A DNA stretch of 64,000 nucleotides from Bolinopsis microptera. Its lineage: Eukaryota; Ctenophora; Tentaculata; Lobata; Bolinopsidae. The notes under the pieces were generated by a model, which searched no databases, had not been told where the DNA came from, and worked only from the letters and a program-made list of their open reading frames with translations. Within the stretch, counting starts at the first letter, position 1. Every line of letters begins with the position of its first letter. The stretch covers positions 7,396,858 through 7,460,857 of the forward strand of contig NC_087075.1 of NCBI RefSeq assembly GCF_026151205.1. Reading direction: 5' to 3'. A program made the position numbers and the translations under genes. Positions 12,897 to 27,400 of this stretch are shown here, in pieces.

Positions 12897-15800
12897 GAAA
12901 TATTTCTCCCGAAACAGTATGACTTCCAAAAGGCTGTCGTCAATAAAATACCAATGTTAAAAGGTTGTGTCTGTTGAATGGCTATTTTATATAGCCACAT
13001 TGTCTGGCCACATTGCCGTCTTCAGGCGATCTGGATAAGTTGTATACAGGACGGTAGTTTTATGTTAGATTATACTGTTACTAATTGTATATTCAGCTCT
13101 TTTCAATGAAACGGCTAAAATTTTGACGAATACTGGAGAAGCTGTTTAGTTAGAGCTATGTTTAGAGAACTAATTTCTGTCTGTAAACTTAATTTCATTA
13201 AAGCGTTCTGTTTGGACTTTTTAGTTTGCAGTTCTCGTTCTGAATCTGAATTTCTTAATCTGATGAAGTTTACAGTTCCTCTTATCTTGCAAAAGTTACA
13301 GTTGTTGAGATCATCAATCATTAAATTGCGGTCTCACCTTCTCAAGTTCACCATGACACGTGTTGTATGATGTGTTATGCACCATTTGTATTTAGTCGAT
13401 AATCAGTCGAGACAATGTTTTATAAGCTTATGTGACGATAAACTTAACATCTAATTTTGCTTCCAGTTCATCCTTGAAAGTTGAAATGAGGTATATGAAA
13501 CGTATCAGTATTTTATCGAAATCAACTTCACATAGCAATTCGGAGAATTGACTTGTCAAAATTTGTTCATTAGTAGAAATCGAGACAGTCGCGCTAATGA
13601 GCGTGACAAGTTCTGCATCAATAAAACAACAAATTTGGTAAAATTTTTAGATTCAACGTTTCACGTAAACTGATGCGATCTCTTGGTGAAATAGCTGGTG
13701 TTTTAAATACCTTGACAGTTACTGCAAGGTGGTAATATCATTTTGATTTGAATGCAGGGTTTCTGGTAAATCGAAGCGTGGTAAATCGGGGTTTTACAGT
13801 AAAACCCCGATTTACCGCGGAGTTTGGGGAAAGGAAACATCGCGGTAAATAAATTGTTGTTGTTGTTGTTGGAGTTGTAACTTTAGTCTTCCACTGCTTC
13901 AACATTTTTTTTTCTTTTCTTTTTTTTCACTGCTTCAACTTGGTAGTGGCAAGGTCTTGCTTTTTTTTTTGCAATTATCTCTACAATAAAATCTAAGTTT
14001 ATAAATAAGTCTTCCTTTACCAAATGTCTTTAAAAGTCCTTTGTCAAATAAAAACTGAATTAAGTATTATATCATGTAAGTATTGCAAAATTAACGCCCT
14101 TTATCTGCGATATAAATTTAAGGCTTTTAAGACTGATATTAATATTATCTATATATTATCTATATATATATTATCAGGTGTTCGTTGCTTGAATCCAGCT
14201 TATTGTAGAGGTCGGGTCGTTGAAAATTTCTTCAGGCCAACTTTTGTGTTTTATCTGAGTTTAAAAGCAGTTTCGTGTTTATCTAATGCGTCAGGCGTCT
14301 TATGAAAATATTCGGAAAGTTCAGTCAATTTTAATTTTATCGCTCGGTAACTACCTTTAAATAATATTTATTTTGGGCCTGAACTGGACGAAATTTCTAA
14401 CTTAAATAAAATTTCTAACTTAAATAAAATCATCGATGCATGACTTTGACGTCTAAAATTGAAATTGATAAGTACGATGAAAATGCGGGCAAGAACAATT
14501 TGTTTTAAATCATGTTTTACTATCATCCATTCCATTGCCTGCCTCCTGATATCTGAATATTCTTGGAAACATTAAGTAATATGGGAGTGACACTGATACT
14601 ATTCTTGTGGCCATTCCATTAATATTTTATTGATATTTTATTTGTCTATTTCTATTTCTGATAATATTGCGTTGGATACTTAAACCTGCTCATTTATTAT
14701 TTAATACATTTTGAACTAGATTTGTGATATTCGACGCAGAAATTATCAAGACCATCGAGTAATTATTAATGGACTTATTGTAAAAATGAGAAAATCGCCC
14801 ATTTTGGCAGTGAAACAAAACCACCAACCAGGTTTGAACATGTCCAGTTTACTCTTTTCATGTAGATACAGGAGAGGATATAATTATATATTATAATATA
14901 ATATTTATTCGAGTTTATTGCTGCTACTTCAGCTGCAGATCTAATTTGATCCATTAGTAATGCCACCTTGCACAATATCTCCATGTACAAGTGTATAAGT
15001 GTATAAGTGTATAACTATAAGAGGCTGGTATCTCTTAAGCTCTTAAGATTATTTCTATTTTATAAACTCTATTTTATGTGACCTCGTACTTGATCGTGTG
15101 ACCTGCTTATTTTAGCTAATGTATGGCTTATTAATTTATGATTCTTTATAGTTTTTTTTGGAATAACATCACGAATAACGTCACGTTACTTTCTTCTTAA
15201 AACTTCACATAGTTTGTTCAATTGATATTTAAATAATAATATATTTTAATCGAATAATTGTACGTAATAACATAAAATTCTAATTGAATAATCGTAGGTA
15301 ATAACATAATAAATGAATGCTGAATGTTGTTAAAGTAACCCCGGTATTGCTTGTGCTTGTATTGCACTCTTGTTACGCCTGGAACTCAACCCTACCCGGC
15401 TATTACGGTGAGTCACAAACTGTTAATTAACACAAACTTATTAACTATAAATCACCGTTGTTACATAGTTATATAATATTAGATTCAAGTTCAATAATAG
15501 ATCACTACATTATAGAAATTGAATGTTAACATCACGAGGATACACTGAGGCGCAAGGATTATTAATCCATTTAAAATCAACTCGATGCTTGTTTCACTTA
15601 GAAACACAACAAAAAACATGGACCAAACTTGTACGAAATATCTGTGGTCTGTGTTCATGTCTGAGTAATTAAAATAAAAGTTATTAATTAAAGATAATTA
15701 AAAGTAATTAACAAGCAAAGAAATTCTCTTTGAACTCCTGTGTCAACAATCAATGATCGATTGTCTAAATTACGAGATAAAATATTGTTTGACTGTTTAA

Positions 15801-17065
15801 CTTTAACTTTGATGTACTTTTATCGTAAGTGATCATGTCATTTTTCAATATGCTTGAACTTTCAGTTTAATCTAGTTCCTAGCATCTTTATTAATAACAT
15901 AATAAGTTTAAAAGTATCACAATTAATTGTAAGAATAGGATACCCAATATATGTGCTTTATCTTTGGATAAGTACTGAAAAGGTTGACCCGCATTGCCAA
16001 CTTCTAAAAATAACTTTGAACCTTTTTATTTATTTATTCTAATAACCGATAACTTGTTACAAAAATGGCTACAAACCTCCGTGCGTGATCCACATCCCGT
16101 TGTAACATATTTATTATTAAGATAAAACGCGCGCCTGGATTCTTTAAAGCGACCGACAATGTTTTTCCTTAAAGTGGTAACATTTAAAAACACGAAAATG
16201 TCTCCAGATATCCCGGTAATATGTAAAGATATAATATACGGAGCGTACACATAGAATATATTAGCATTACACTACTGTGACTCTCGCATAATATTATGTG
16301 TGTATTTGACACAATGTTTGAGTGTAACAGGGTTTTAAAGACAACTAGTTGTGCGCAAGTTGTCTAGCTTGAAACACTGTCATCAGACATCAGTCTTTGG
16401 CAAACATGTGCGAGTGTGCCGAATTTCGGTAAAAAATGCAAATACATAATAATATGTTACATAATATAATATGTGCGTGTTATCGTATGCCATATTTTAA
16501 TCTGAAAAGTGAACAGTCAGAGATAAATGTTTTAAAAGACATAAAGACAATTTTAATATGTTACATGTCTTCTAATCTAATGTCTTCCAAAAATCTCATC
16601 TTCTGAAATAACCTGACTCTTTGACGCCAACTACTTAGTTTAAGATTCTAGTCCTTTTCCAGGAAATATAACATTATCTCAAGCGATTGACATCGGCCGC
16701 AACATCATTTTTAAAGCACTGAACCTGTCGGTAATATCTATATTTGCTCCGTTTCTTACCAAGTTCACCACATTCCGACACTTAGAAATATTGATTCCTG
16801 ACAATCGGGGAGCGTCAATGAACCAATAATCTCATCAAGTCGGATTACTCAGGAACTCACGGATTAGTCAGGAACTTATCCTATAACTATGTAAAGAATG
16901 TAGCATTAAAGATCAATCAACACCACTAATCCCATTACAATTATATTAATACCGGTAATACTTGATAATAATACCGCTGATCTAAACTTCCTTGTGTAAA
17001 CACGACTCTCAAACAATACCCCTTGTATATCAAACTAATGGGTTTCCACCTGCGGTTACTTAATG
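12897..17065. other. Non-coding stretch
   Basis: No exon recognised. Contains the inverted-repeat element at about 13780-13855, a TTG run near 13855-13871, a 17-bp direct repeat near 14399-14428 and AT-rich sequence. Confidence 0.45.
13780..13855. mobile_element. pogo/Tigger-like inverted termini
   Basis: GGTAAATCGGGGTTTTAC and AGTAAAACCCCGATTTACC (about 13780-13816) form a near-perfect palindrome around TACAG. The motif CAGTAAAACCCCGATTTACC resembles the inverted termini of pogo/Tigger elements (Tc1/mariner superfamily, TA target). A related pair is at 61348-61432. No transposase is present. Confidence 0.55.
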
Positions 17066-17070
17066 ATAAT

Positions 17071-17211
17071 TACTCCTCTCCTCTCCTCTCCTCTCCTCTC
17101 CTCTCCTCTCCTCTCCTCTCCTCTCCTCTCCTCTCCTCCTCTCCTCTCCTCTCCTCTCCTCTCATCTCCTCTCCTCTCCTCTCATCTCCTCTCCTCTCCT
17201 CTCCTCTCCTG
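17071..17211. repeat. Pentanucleotide (CTCCT)n microsatellite
   Basis: About 28 near-perfect 5-bp units, a pure polypyrimidine tract on the + strand, with one ATCTC variant occurring twice. The open frames across it are Leu-Ser-Pro repeats and are not genes. Confidence 0.95.
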
Positions 17212-17524
17212 TGTTCTGCGGGAAGACAATGTAGATTGTAGCTATGTAGGGAAACGTATAAATGAGGCTTGGAATCTTCGTTTATTAGCCTTGTTAAATG
17301 CTGAAAGCAATAAAATGTAGTAATTTAGTTAAAAGTATTAATGTGTACCTCCTAATCTACCCACGGTGCCGCAGTGGGCCCGCATTGTTCGGTTTCCTAC
17401 AAGTTTAAACAAAAATAAGAGTAATAATTGCTGTTAAACACCGTGGTAATTGTATTAATATAATGTTAACTTTACCGGAACTTTACTATTATACATAATA
17501 TCCGCAGCTCTCCTGTAGAAATGT

Positions 17525-17670
17525 GCGTATTAATAATAATACCTTGTATTGATAATAATACCTCGTATTAATAATAATAATACCTCGTAATAATAATAAT
17601 GATACCTCGTATTAATAATAATAATACCTCGTAATAATAATACCTCGTAATAATAAGAATACCTCAAAAT
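17525..17670. repeat. AT-rich tandem repeat with TACCTCGTA
   Basis: Repeated blocks of TAATAATAATACCTCGTA with variable numbers of TAA units, about eight copies. Confidence 0.8.
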
Positions 17671-18294
17671 GACATTCACCTTGTCGTGGTCCGAGTGATA
17701 AAATCTTGGACATTTTCCAAACTTCGTCTTGAAGTTTTGTGTTACGTGTGTGCTATATTAAGACAGGCTTCATTCCTCGGCTGTATCTACATAATACGGT
17801 GTCTACTGCTGTAATGCGAGATAAATTTATTTGTCAGCAGCATAGAAAGATGAGAACTGAGCATATACTATTTCATAGTCACGTACGTGAAAAAAATAAC
17901 GAAAAATAACGAATTCAAAATTTATATTTCATTAATTGCAGTTTGTTACGATTTATTTCATTTGGCCTCACTTTTCTATTCAGTTTTGATATATTTTCTA
18001 GTAGGTATGTTTTCAGGAGTGGCCATTGGGCCATTGGGGTTTTTATTTTAAAACTGATTATGATGTAGATAATAAATTAGTCCATCAGAGACAATCCCCT
18101 CACGATGGGCTTTCAATTAAAATCAAATCAACGTGATCAATTTACTTCATATCACAGCTACTCTAAAACATGACAAGAACGTAACATGGCTGATCAGCAA
18201 ACTAATTAGACTAATTATTATAAAGCGAGTAAGCAAACTAATTAAAATCATTGAACAATTAGCAAGCTAACAATCTAACTTGTTTCTGTTTCAG

Positions 18295-18449
18295 AAACGC
18301 CGCTCTGTCCGGAAGGTCAGAGGAAATGCTCCCCGACACACGGTGACGATGACGTGTGTAGACCTGAGTCAGACTTCTGTAACAACGTGGACGATTGTCC
18401 AGGTGGGACCGATGAAATAGGATGTGATTGTCAGAAGGAACCTGATATG
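18295..18449 (+). CDS. LRP4: LRP exon 1 (first found): LDLa repeat 1
   Basis: Acceptor TTTCTGTTTCAG and donor GTGAGG. Encodes CPEGQRKC, DFCNNVDDCPGGTDEIGC: six cysteines and the acidic DxxDE calcium site of an LDLa module. It enters in phase 1, so at least one upstream exon with the start codon is missing. Confidence 0.9.
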
Positions 18450-21400
18450 GTGAGGAGTTAATTTAGTTAATTTGTAGCTAATTAGTAGCTAATTAGTTAA
18501 TTGTTAGTCAACTGATTAGTTAATTTAGTTAATTAATAAATGTTGTAAAACCTTTGCTAAATAATGTCATCACATTTATTATTTAGCTAATTACATTAAT
18601 TAATCATTAGTAAGTTGTAACTAATCATTCACTACTATTAAGTAGCGTACCACGATCGCCTACTCCGGCACAACCTTTCTAGACAAACCACCCTCATTAC
18701 CTCTATAAGAGTTATAATACAGCTCAGTACAAGAAAACGCTCTTAAATTCTACAGTACAGCCGCTCTTCACCCCAAACATTTAACAAATAACCGGCAACC
18801 CGCAGAACCACATTAATTTTACAGTACTTAGCCGTAAAACTGTTAGCGGTTATGAAAAACTGCGGTTGTGATACGTTACATGCTCTATATCAAGCTGTAT
18901 ATCACAGTCAAGATGCCCCTCTCCGCTCGCCAGTGTGGCTGTGCAGCTAGCGACCGTTTCTCTCTTTCTCTCCAGATATGTTTTTATTGCCACAGAAAAC
19001 TCAACGGCACCCCCACAAACATGCAGTGCAAATTTTGGGGTTTTAGTTGGATGCAAAAAAGCTGAGTGGTGGATGTTAAAAGTGTGATATTTACTGATTT
19101 CATTGGTTGTTATTGGGTGTAACTCAGTACAGTAGCGAGTTTTACACAAGGATCACAGAGATAGATGGGGCCTCGGTTCCGGTACACAAGTGAAATAGTA
19201 TGCAATGTGGAGTCAGCCGGCTTCAAAGTACTTTTGTTTAGTCATATCGTCTCCACATGGTCCAAATTTACATCGGATAACTTTAAATATTTTGTTATTT
19301 CGTACTTGTTAACTCTTAAGTCACGAATATTTGGAGCTGATGTGACGCAATGGTATGAAATGTGGAATATGTGGGAATCTGTAGTGATATATCCCCCGCA
19401 GGCTTGGTTAATAATAAAATTAGATTATATCTCCTTGCTTTGCTGCATGTACTGCGACGTTAGGTGTAGTAATACACGGCTACTCTGCTGAGTTTTAAAT
19501 ATTCTGATTATTAGTTACAGGTACATGGACACTTATTATTACTGATGAGTGTGTAGATTCGTAGAATTGCAACCCACTAATTATCATGTTACTCACGTAC
19601 TGCACTGTTGGGATGCGTTGACCGTTGATCCTTTATTTTAGAGACACGTACGTTAAATAAAGAAATAATATAAAATTAATGTTAATGATATTAGGAGGCA
19701 GTGAAACTAGCTGGCTGCAATAAATGGGGACTTGTAACCCCATGGCAACATTAAATGTAATGACCCTGTAATATACATCCTCAACGCATGTATTTATTTG
19801 TAGTTGTGAAAATAGTTTAAAACTATGTATCCCACCGGTGCGGTGGGATACGGTGGCCTGTTCGTTAATTTATTGGATTGTGTCCAAGACTTGGCTTGAA
19901 TTACAGCGAATAAATGAACTCTAGAACCCGGAAATATGAAGTAAAATATCTGAAAATGTGGGTCCTCGATGTCTGTTGTAATTCAACCTGATTATCAGGA
20001 TAATCATCGATCTCGTCACCTTTATTTTCAGTTAAGATGTTCATAAATGAAACTCAAGCCATAACTTTGCTATCGAAATGTATTCTCTTTTCTGTGAAAG
20101 AATTTTAATTTCAGAGTTCAGACGTTTTAAACATAAGTCCAATTTGATTTACTGCAGCCAGACATATCGAGTTCTTCGAATAACAACTTTGATTTGATTT
20201 TAAGCATTTGGCTGACTCACCATCTTAAATAGAAATAAACTTCCGGTAAACATGTGCCCTTAAACTAAGTGTAAGAAGTAAAGGTTATTCTGATGTTCGA
20301 CTAGTAAATCATGAAGTGGGAAGTGGGAAGCTGCGTATAAACTCAACTTCAAAACCACATAAGTATATTATAATCGCTAACACTATAGTACTATTTTCCT
20401 TTGAAGTTAACTGAAAATGACAACCTCTCTTCGGTTCTAATGTAATTTATCGTTATAATCACACTCACCGTTACAGTGGCCAGCTTAAAAGACAACACAT
20501 AAATATTTAACTTTATTATTTAACTTCATTAATTAACCTTTTTAATTTTCCCAGATACCCTGCCCTGGAAGCAGGGACTGTATTAGAAAGGATCAATGGT
20601 GTGACCGAACCCCTGATTGTGATAACTCAGCAGATGAACGGGAAGGATGTTGCCCACATGGTTAGTTGTATAACTTAAGTATTTTCAGTCATAATTTTCA
20701 TTCCATACAATTTGAATAATCTATAGAGATTGTAACTATTTGCCTTCCTTTTGGACCACCTCTGACATGTCAATGTGTTCTGAGTTGTCGCTCTTGTACT
20801 GTCAATGTATACTCAACCAATGCACTCGAAAGATTTCTGAATCCGTCCGATCGCAGAGCATGATTAATAAAATTTCTATTTCTGGATAATGAATCTCGAA
20901 TGTTACACCTGATATTCCCAAAGGGTCTACAGAAAGTGCTGTATAATTGTAGAGGTACCCGCGCAAACGACTGTGTATTACGCGCGCGCTGTAGATTTGT
21001 TTAAAAGTCGAAACTGCATGCTGATCAGAAGGGCTGGACGTGTTCGATCAAATAACTAAACACTAATGAACTTGTCCCTCAGGCTTCCACCGTCCCAACC
21101 AAAACCTGCTCGAGGAATGTGTCGATGAGAACGAGTGCGACCGGCAAGACGGGGTCTGTTCTCAACACTGTGCCAATACCGAGGTTAGCAGGAATTTGTA
21201 GTTCTCGAGGGATAGTCAAGTGCTTGGAATTTCGGTTGTGAACTTGGAGACAGAATGTCGCGTACAATTTCACCGCACTTGCTGTAGAGATGCGTGTTTT
21301 TAAGGAAGGCGTGAAAGTGAGAGATGAATTGCGGTTGTGATACACACAAATGCGGTTGCGCCGTCCTTCATTTCACATGAACAGTGGGAAGGAGTCGTTT

Positions 21401-24400
21401 ACAGACTACTGAGTTGAGAGAGAAGCGACCGCATCTCCGCACAAACTCGCCTAACAGTTTACACAAATTGGACGTTACTGATTCTCAGGAATCGTGGAAT
21501 CGTCTAAGAGTTTTAAATTATGATTATGAAGAATTACATCTTTATGAAAGAATCGCCTTACTCCAATATAATCAGGAAACGTCAAGACTCATGAACATAT
21601 TTAACATACAATCATTGTACGAACTTCTTTAACGAAACTGCAATGTTGTTATCATAATACAGCCTAGAAATTATCATTAATTAGCCAATTAGCCTAGAAA
21701 TTATCATTAATTAGCCAATTCAGGGTGGATTTACTTGCTCTTGCGACGAGGGGTACGATCTTGTGGATACGACCAAACAGAACGGTGTATTTTCATCCCT
21801 GTCTTACTGCAGGGCCAGAGGTTGACTTTCAGACTTTATATTTTTATGCCTGATAAATTCGCCGTGGGAACCCCACACAGACAAAACTACATTAGTTACC
21901 ATAAGTTACAATTAGTTACCAGTATTTACCCTTAGTTACCATTACAAAACTACCACGCACATGATTTGATACATCATTATTTTTAAATTGAGATTAAGAT
22001 TACGGTTTTGGTTAGCAGTGGGGGTTGAGGTTATGGTTAAGCCAACACATGCTACGGCGACGTAGATGTCTGGGGTTTTGTCTGTGTGGGTTTTAGTCTG
22101 TTCGAGGTTATCTTCGGTCATCATGAATCATCGATATAATAGTCACTATCGATTTAAATTGTTTTTATCTGCTTTATACATGAGGTATTTTCAAGAATGA
22201 TTAGTTTTTGCTACTATAATACTGTCGATGAACTTTATTCACGGTTCTGTTTTTTTCAGGGGACATGAACATAGTCATCACAGTTAGAGCTGACAGTCTC
22301 TATCATCTGAATGTGCCTTCAGGGAGTGGTGGTAAGTGCATTTAACTTTGTGTCAATAAATTGACGATATTCGGATACTCTTAATTATAGATCTGACTAT
22401 AAGATATTTGACACGAGAGGTTATAATTTCTAATAACGATTGTATCGCAGAAGCGTTTGACTCGGATACAGCAAGATCCTCCGGAAACTTCAAATCAGTG
22501 ACGATGAGTGGAGAGTACGAGAAATCAAAACTCCTCATGGCAGATTTCGATTTCGACATCAGGTCGGAAAAGTAACCTCTACTGATCATAATGATAAGAA
22601 AGAAATCTAACTTAATGTTCACAAAGTTGCAATTTAAACTTTCATGATTCAGTATTTCAACTTCTGTCTTTCCTCCAGAAACAAGAAGTTATTCTGGTGC
22701 TCCACGAAACACTATGCAGATTCCACCTACGAGAGAGCTATTTGGGTAGCAGATCTAGGAGACAATCTAGAGACCCTGAAAAACTCCAAAATGATCGTCA
22801 ACAACATCAACTGCGACAGGTAATTTAGTATACCGGACAACGGTCCAAATTCGGCAAATATTTATACATCCTTAATGGCCTCTTAGCCCTTGGTTAATCT
22901 AACCATTCGCCTCGTTTCAGCATGGCAGTGGATTGGATAAACAAACTAGTCTACTTCACCTCCGACACTAACTCAATAGAAGTGGTCGACTACGAGGGTC
23001 AGAACCGTCGGGCGCTCATCTGGACAGGACTCAGTGCTCCTCGAGCAATCGAACTGGACCCGGAAGCAGGGTTACTCTTCTACACAGACTGGGGCCAGAC
23101 CACCGCCCACCTCGGTAGGAGTAACATGGACGGTGCTGACAGGAGAAGTCTGATTAACAACACCTCCACTAATGACCCGCAGATTAAGTGGCCTAACGCG
23201 CTCACTATTGATCACCCTAACAAGAACCTCTACTGGATGGACGCTGGTGTGAAGAGTATCGAGTGTATGAGGTATGATGGGAGTGCTCGGTACACTATCT
23301 CAAACAAGGACTCTGCTCTGGGTTTCCCCTGGAGAATGAGAGTGTTCCAGGATCGGGTGTACTGGCGGGAAAGAGACGGCGAGGTCAAATCAGCTAACAA
23401 GTTTACCGGTAACCAGTTCGTAACTGAACGAGTAGTGAGTGCTTTAGGGGAGAAGTTAGCAGTGGGAATGGGACTGAGAATATACCACCCCGTCATCCAG
23501 CCGGAATCCACTCCGAGATGTCGACCTGACCTCTGCCAGAAGCTGTGTCTACCCATTCCTAATGGGTATCAGTGCGCCTGTCCCACCGGACACAGTCTCC
23601 TTCCTGATAACTTCAACTGTGCCTACAAAATGGAAAACTTTGCGTTTGTTGCAACGAAGGAGATGATAGTGAAAACAGCCCTGGAACCTCTGGAACCAGT
23701 TCTACAACCTATTATGTTCAAGGAAAACAAATACATGGTTCGTTTAATGTTTATTTGTTTCCGTGAGTAGAGGTTTAATGGCACCCTGTATTTTGAAAAT
23801 ACTGATCAATTTTAAATTGATAGATTTTCAGAGACCAGAGAAAATGTTAATTGGCAGGAAACAAGTATATGGATGTATTTTTAGAACAACCATGCATATC
23901 ATTCGTATTATGTATATTATCCACAGGTATGCATTGCATAACCGTGTGTACCCATAAATGTATATTGTATAACCATGTATACCCCAGCTATGTATATTGT
24001 ATAACCATGTTTACCACAGGAAGGAACGTTTTGGTCAGTAGATTTTCATGAGAACTGGGTTTATTACAACACAATATCTGAAAACATCTCACAAATCAGC
24101 ATCCGAAGAATGCTGTTTGACGGCAGTGACTCTAAGGTATTTCTTGAGACGAAACAGGCGGCGTATATCATCATGCCCATTTGAAATTTCAATTATTATG
24201 ACTTAAATCTGTGGAAAATTTAAAAAATCCCTGATCCATTGACAATTCAGCTTATTGATGTTATTTATTTAATTGATTATATTTAATTAGGACACCCCAA
24301 ATAGTTCGCACACCTCTAACACTTAACCAGATATTGTACAAGGTTGTAGTTAATGAAAAGTCGGACGGTGGTCTCTCCATCGATTGGTTAAACGAGAAGA

Positions 24401-27400
24401 TCTACTGGTCAAGCTTCGAGACAGTCAGTGTAGGGGAGCTGGATGGCAGTGTGCACACGACCCTACTGCAGAAAGAGGGCTTTGACTTCAGGTTAGTTGC
24501 TAAACTCATAAATCACGCCCTACCGTGAGTTTTTTATATCATTTCCGGTAGGAAGCATCGTGGCTCTCAGCAATTATTCAAAGCCAAAACTGAACATGTT
24601 TAAAAAAGAGAAAAATTATTACAAAACTTGTGTGTCGCTGAAACTCAGAACGAACCCTGAATTCTCTTGCCTCGTCGTAACATGAACCTCCTTAACTACT
24701 GCCTTCTCAGGGATATCCTAGTGGACCCATGCAATGGTTACATCTACCTAGCAGCACTAGGACGTGGAATATACCGGTGCTCTATGGACGGTGATATCTC
24801 TAGCTTTGTAGAGATAGTCCGGCTGGGGGAGGATAGTATGCCTTCTGGTCTCACTCTCGACAGGGATATTGGAGCGTGAGTTACATTATCTTACAAACAT
24901 TTTGTGTTTTAAATCTGTTTTTGTTGCTTCAATCTGTGTGGTGGCTCTGGTTGCAAGACACAAAACCAACTTCTCGCATTAGTATATTATATATATTTTA
25001 AATGTATCTCACATTCTCACACGCTGTACCTTCTCAGATTATTCTTCGCCAACATGAACTCTATCTACAAGCTGAAACTCAAACTGAAACTCCGAGACTC
25101 CCCTCCGGTCCCCGAACCTATAATCAACAGACCCGAGCGAGTTAACATCAACTCCCTGGACGTATGGGGTCGTGACTGGATCATCTGGACTGAGAACTAC
25201 AACATCTCAGCAACTGATTATAAATATGAAAAGAGGGACAGACTTGTTGCCAGGGAGAAGATAGTCCATAAGAACGGAGACGAGGAACCCCCGGTACAGA
25301 TAATACGAGAGGACATCAAGAAGGACACATTCGGTATCAAGGTCTCTCCCAAGAGGGACAGTGGGTGTAGCAATCACTTAGCTGCTAACCCGTGCTCTGA
25401 AAACCAGTGCTCACATATGTGTCTGCAAAGCCAGGTAATTAGCTAATTAGTAAATTCAGGTAATTAAATTGCTAATTAATAGATTAATTAGTAACTTGTT
25501 TTCCACCCATTGGTTTCAAATCAAATGATTGTGTAATTGAGTAATTTTGCAAGTGATTAACTGATTAATTCAGGTGGAGGGCCTTGAAATGCACCCTGAT
25601 AACCAGAAGAAGTATCGTTGTGTTTGTCCGACCGGGTATGCGCTCAAAGAGAATTCCACTACCCAGTGTGCAGATGGTATGTTGTTAAACTTAGTTAAGA
25701 GGAAAATATCTTAGTTTTAAATTAAAGTTTAAATGTGTTCTTGAGACTTATCTTGGATTTTATATCCCTTGATTATAGTTTTAATGGTGCTCAAAAGTTC
25801 CTCAAAATGCTCTAGTTAGAAACGTAACAATTTTCCACACAGAAATAGCACAGTATCTGGTGTACAATCCTGACAGCGGAATTCAGACCGTTTCCCTGGA
25901 TACCAACTTCTTAACCCCTATCAAAGGACCGCCCAACATGTCATTCAAAGTAACTATAATACCTCGTTATCTTGTTATTGGACGTGATGTTATTTCTAAT
26001 ACTGAGAATCTTAATATTGGACATGATGTTATTTCAAGAGCTGAGATTCTTTGTAATAAATAATGCTATGAAAGACTTAGTTACATCTACTGCAATGTGA
26101 AATATCTGCTGATAGTCTGTTAACACTACCCGTCAAGTAACAACATTCGTTCAAACCTACAATTTTACATAATATTTGGTGTTAAGTTGGAAACTTACAA
26201 GTTGTAAAACACTGTTAAACAACACCACCTATATAATAATAATTATAATAATGATAAATATCTATAATAATACTAATAATTAATTAATTAATTAATTATA
26301 ATTAATTGATCAATTAGGTAGAATTACCTATAATTCTCCAGGTCACCACATTTGACATTGATGCTAAGAACAACCTGGTCTACTATTGTTACGGTTACCC
26401 GAACAAGTATGAAGTGCGGGGTCTGTTCGACGAGACGGGGAATGTTACCTCCCTCCCCATTTACACGTCACGATGTAGTGGAATGTCGGTGGAATGGGTT
26501 ACCAATAAACTGTATATCGTGGACACTACTGGAGGTAAATGTAGCAAACAAATGTAGCAAAAAAATGTAGCAAAAAAATGTAGTAAACAAATGTAGCAAA
26601 CAAATGTAGCAAACAAATGTAGCAAAAATCGGCCATTATTTATCAACTATTAATTAATTTCGGTATGAGCTGAAAGTGTTCACTCTATTGTAACCCTAAT
26701 ATAAGATGTGAATTTTGAACCTCCCTCAGGCTTGATCCTGGTAGTAAACCTAGACAAACCGTACCTGACCAAGTCTATAGTACACGCTCTGAACAACCCC
26801 CTGGATATTGTGGTTCACCCCAGAAAGGGGAAGATATACTGGATCCTAGAGTCTCACAGTATCATGAGTACTAACATGGACGGGACTGATCTGATAGAGG
26901 TAATTTTCTTAATTAGTTAATTATTTGCCCTTGAACTATTTAGTTAATTATCTTTTTTAGATAGTAAGTTTTTTTCATGAGTTTGACGATTTGCTATCAG
27001 CCAATATTACATTATTTATGATGGTTTTATCTTCAGACAATTGTTTCCGTAAACAAAGGCCCAGAAGACCAGACCCTCACTCTTGATGACTCCACCACCC
27101 AAATGTTCATAGACTTCACCACTGACCACCTTTACTGGACCGAAAACGTTCACAAAAGAGGAACAGGCTTTATCGGGCTGATAAAACGTGTGGACTTGAA
27201 CACGAAACAAGTGGAAACTGTCCTTGAAATGTTACAAGAACCCCTTGCCGGTGCTACCATGATCAACAACAACATCTACTTCACGGATCTAGCCGAGGGT
27301 AGGTTGTACCGCAAGGACGGAGCCGCAAACGGGACCTTCCTCCTTACTACTTCCAGCGAGAGCTTCCTGTTGTCCTCCCAGTCCCAGCCTCAGTTACTGG

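Noticed and set aside
17023-17320. Leu-Ser-Pro repeat open frames
   Set aside because: They translate the CTCCT microsatellite.
19165-19491. 108-codon open frame in LRP intron 1
   Set aside because: No domain, no splice sites that fit, and no conserved pattern; likely chance.
21384-21632. 82-codon open frame between LRP exons 3 and 4
   Set aside because: It falls inside the intron of an EGF module whose two halves join in phase without it. A charged composition alone is not evidence.
23738-23770. Continuation of the exon 8 open frame past 23737
   Set aside because: It reads intron sequence. The donor at 23738 gives the phase that joins to the next propeller blade.
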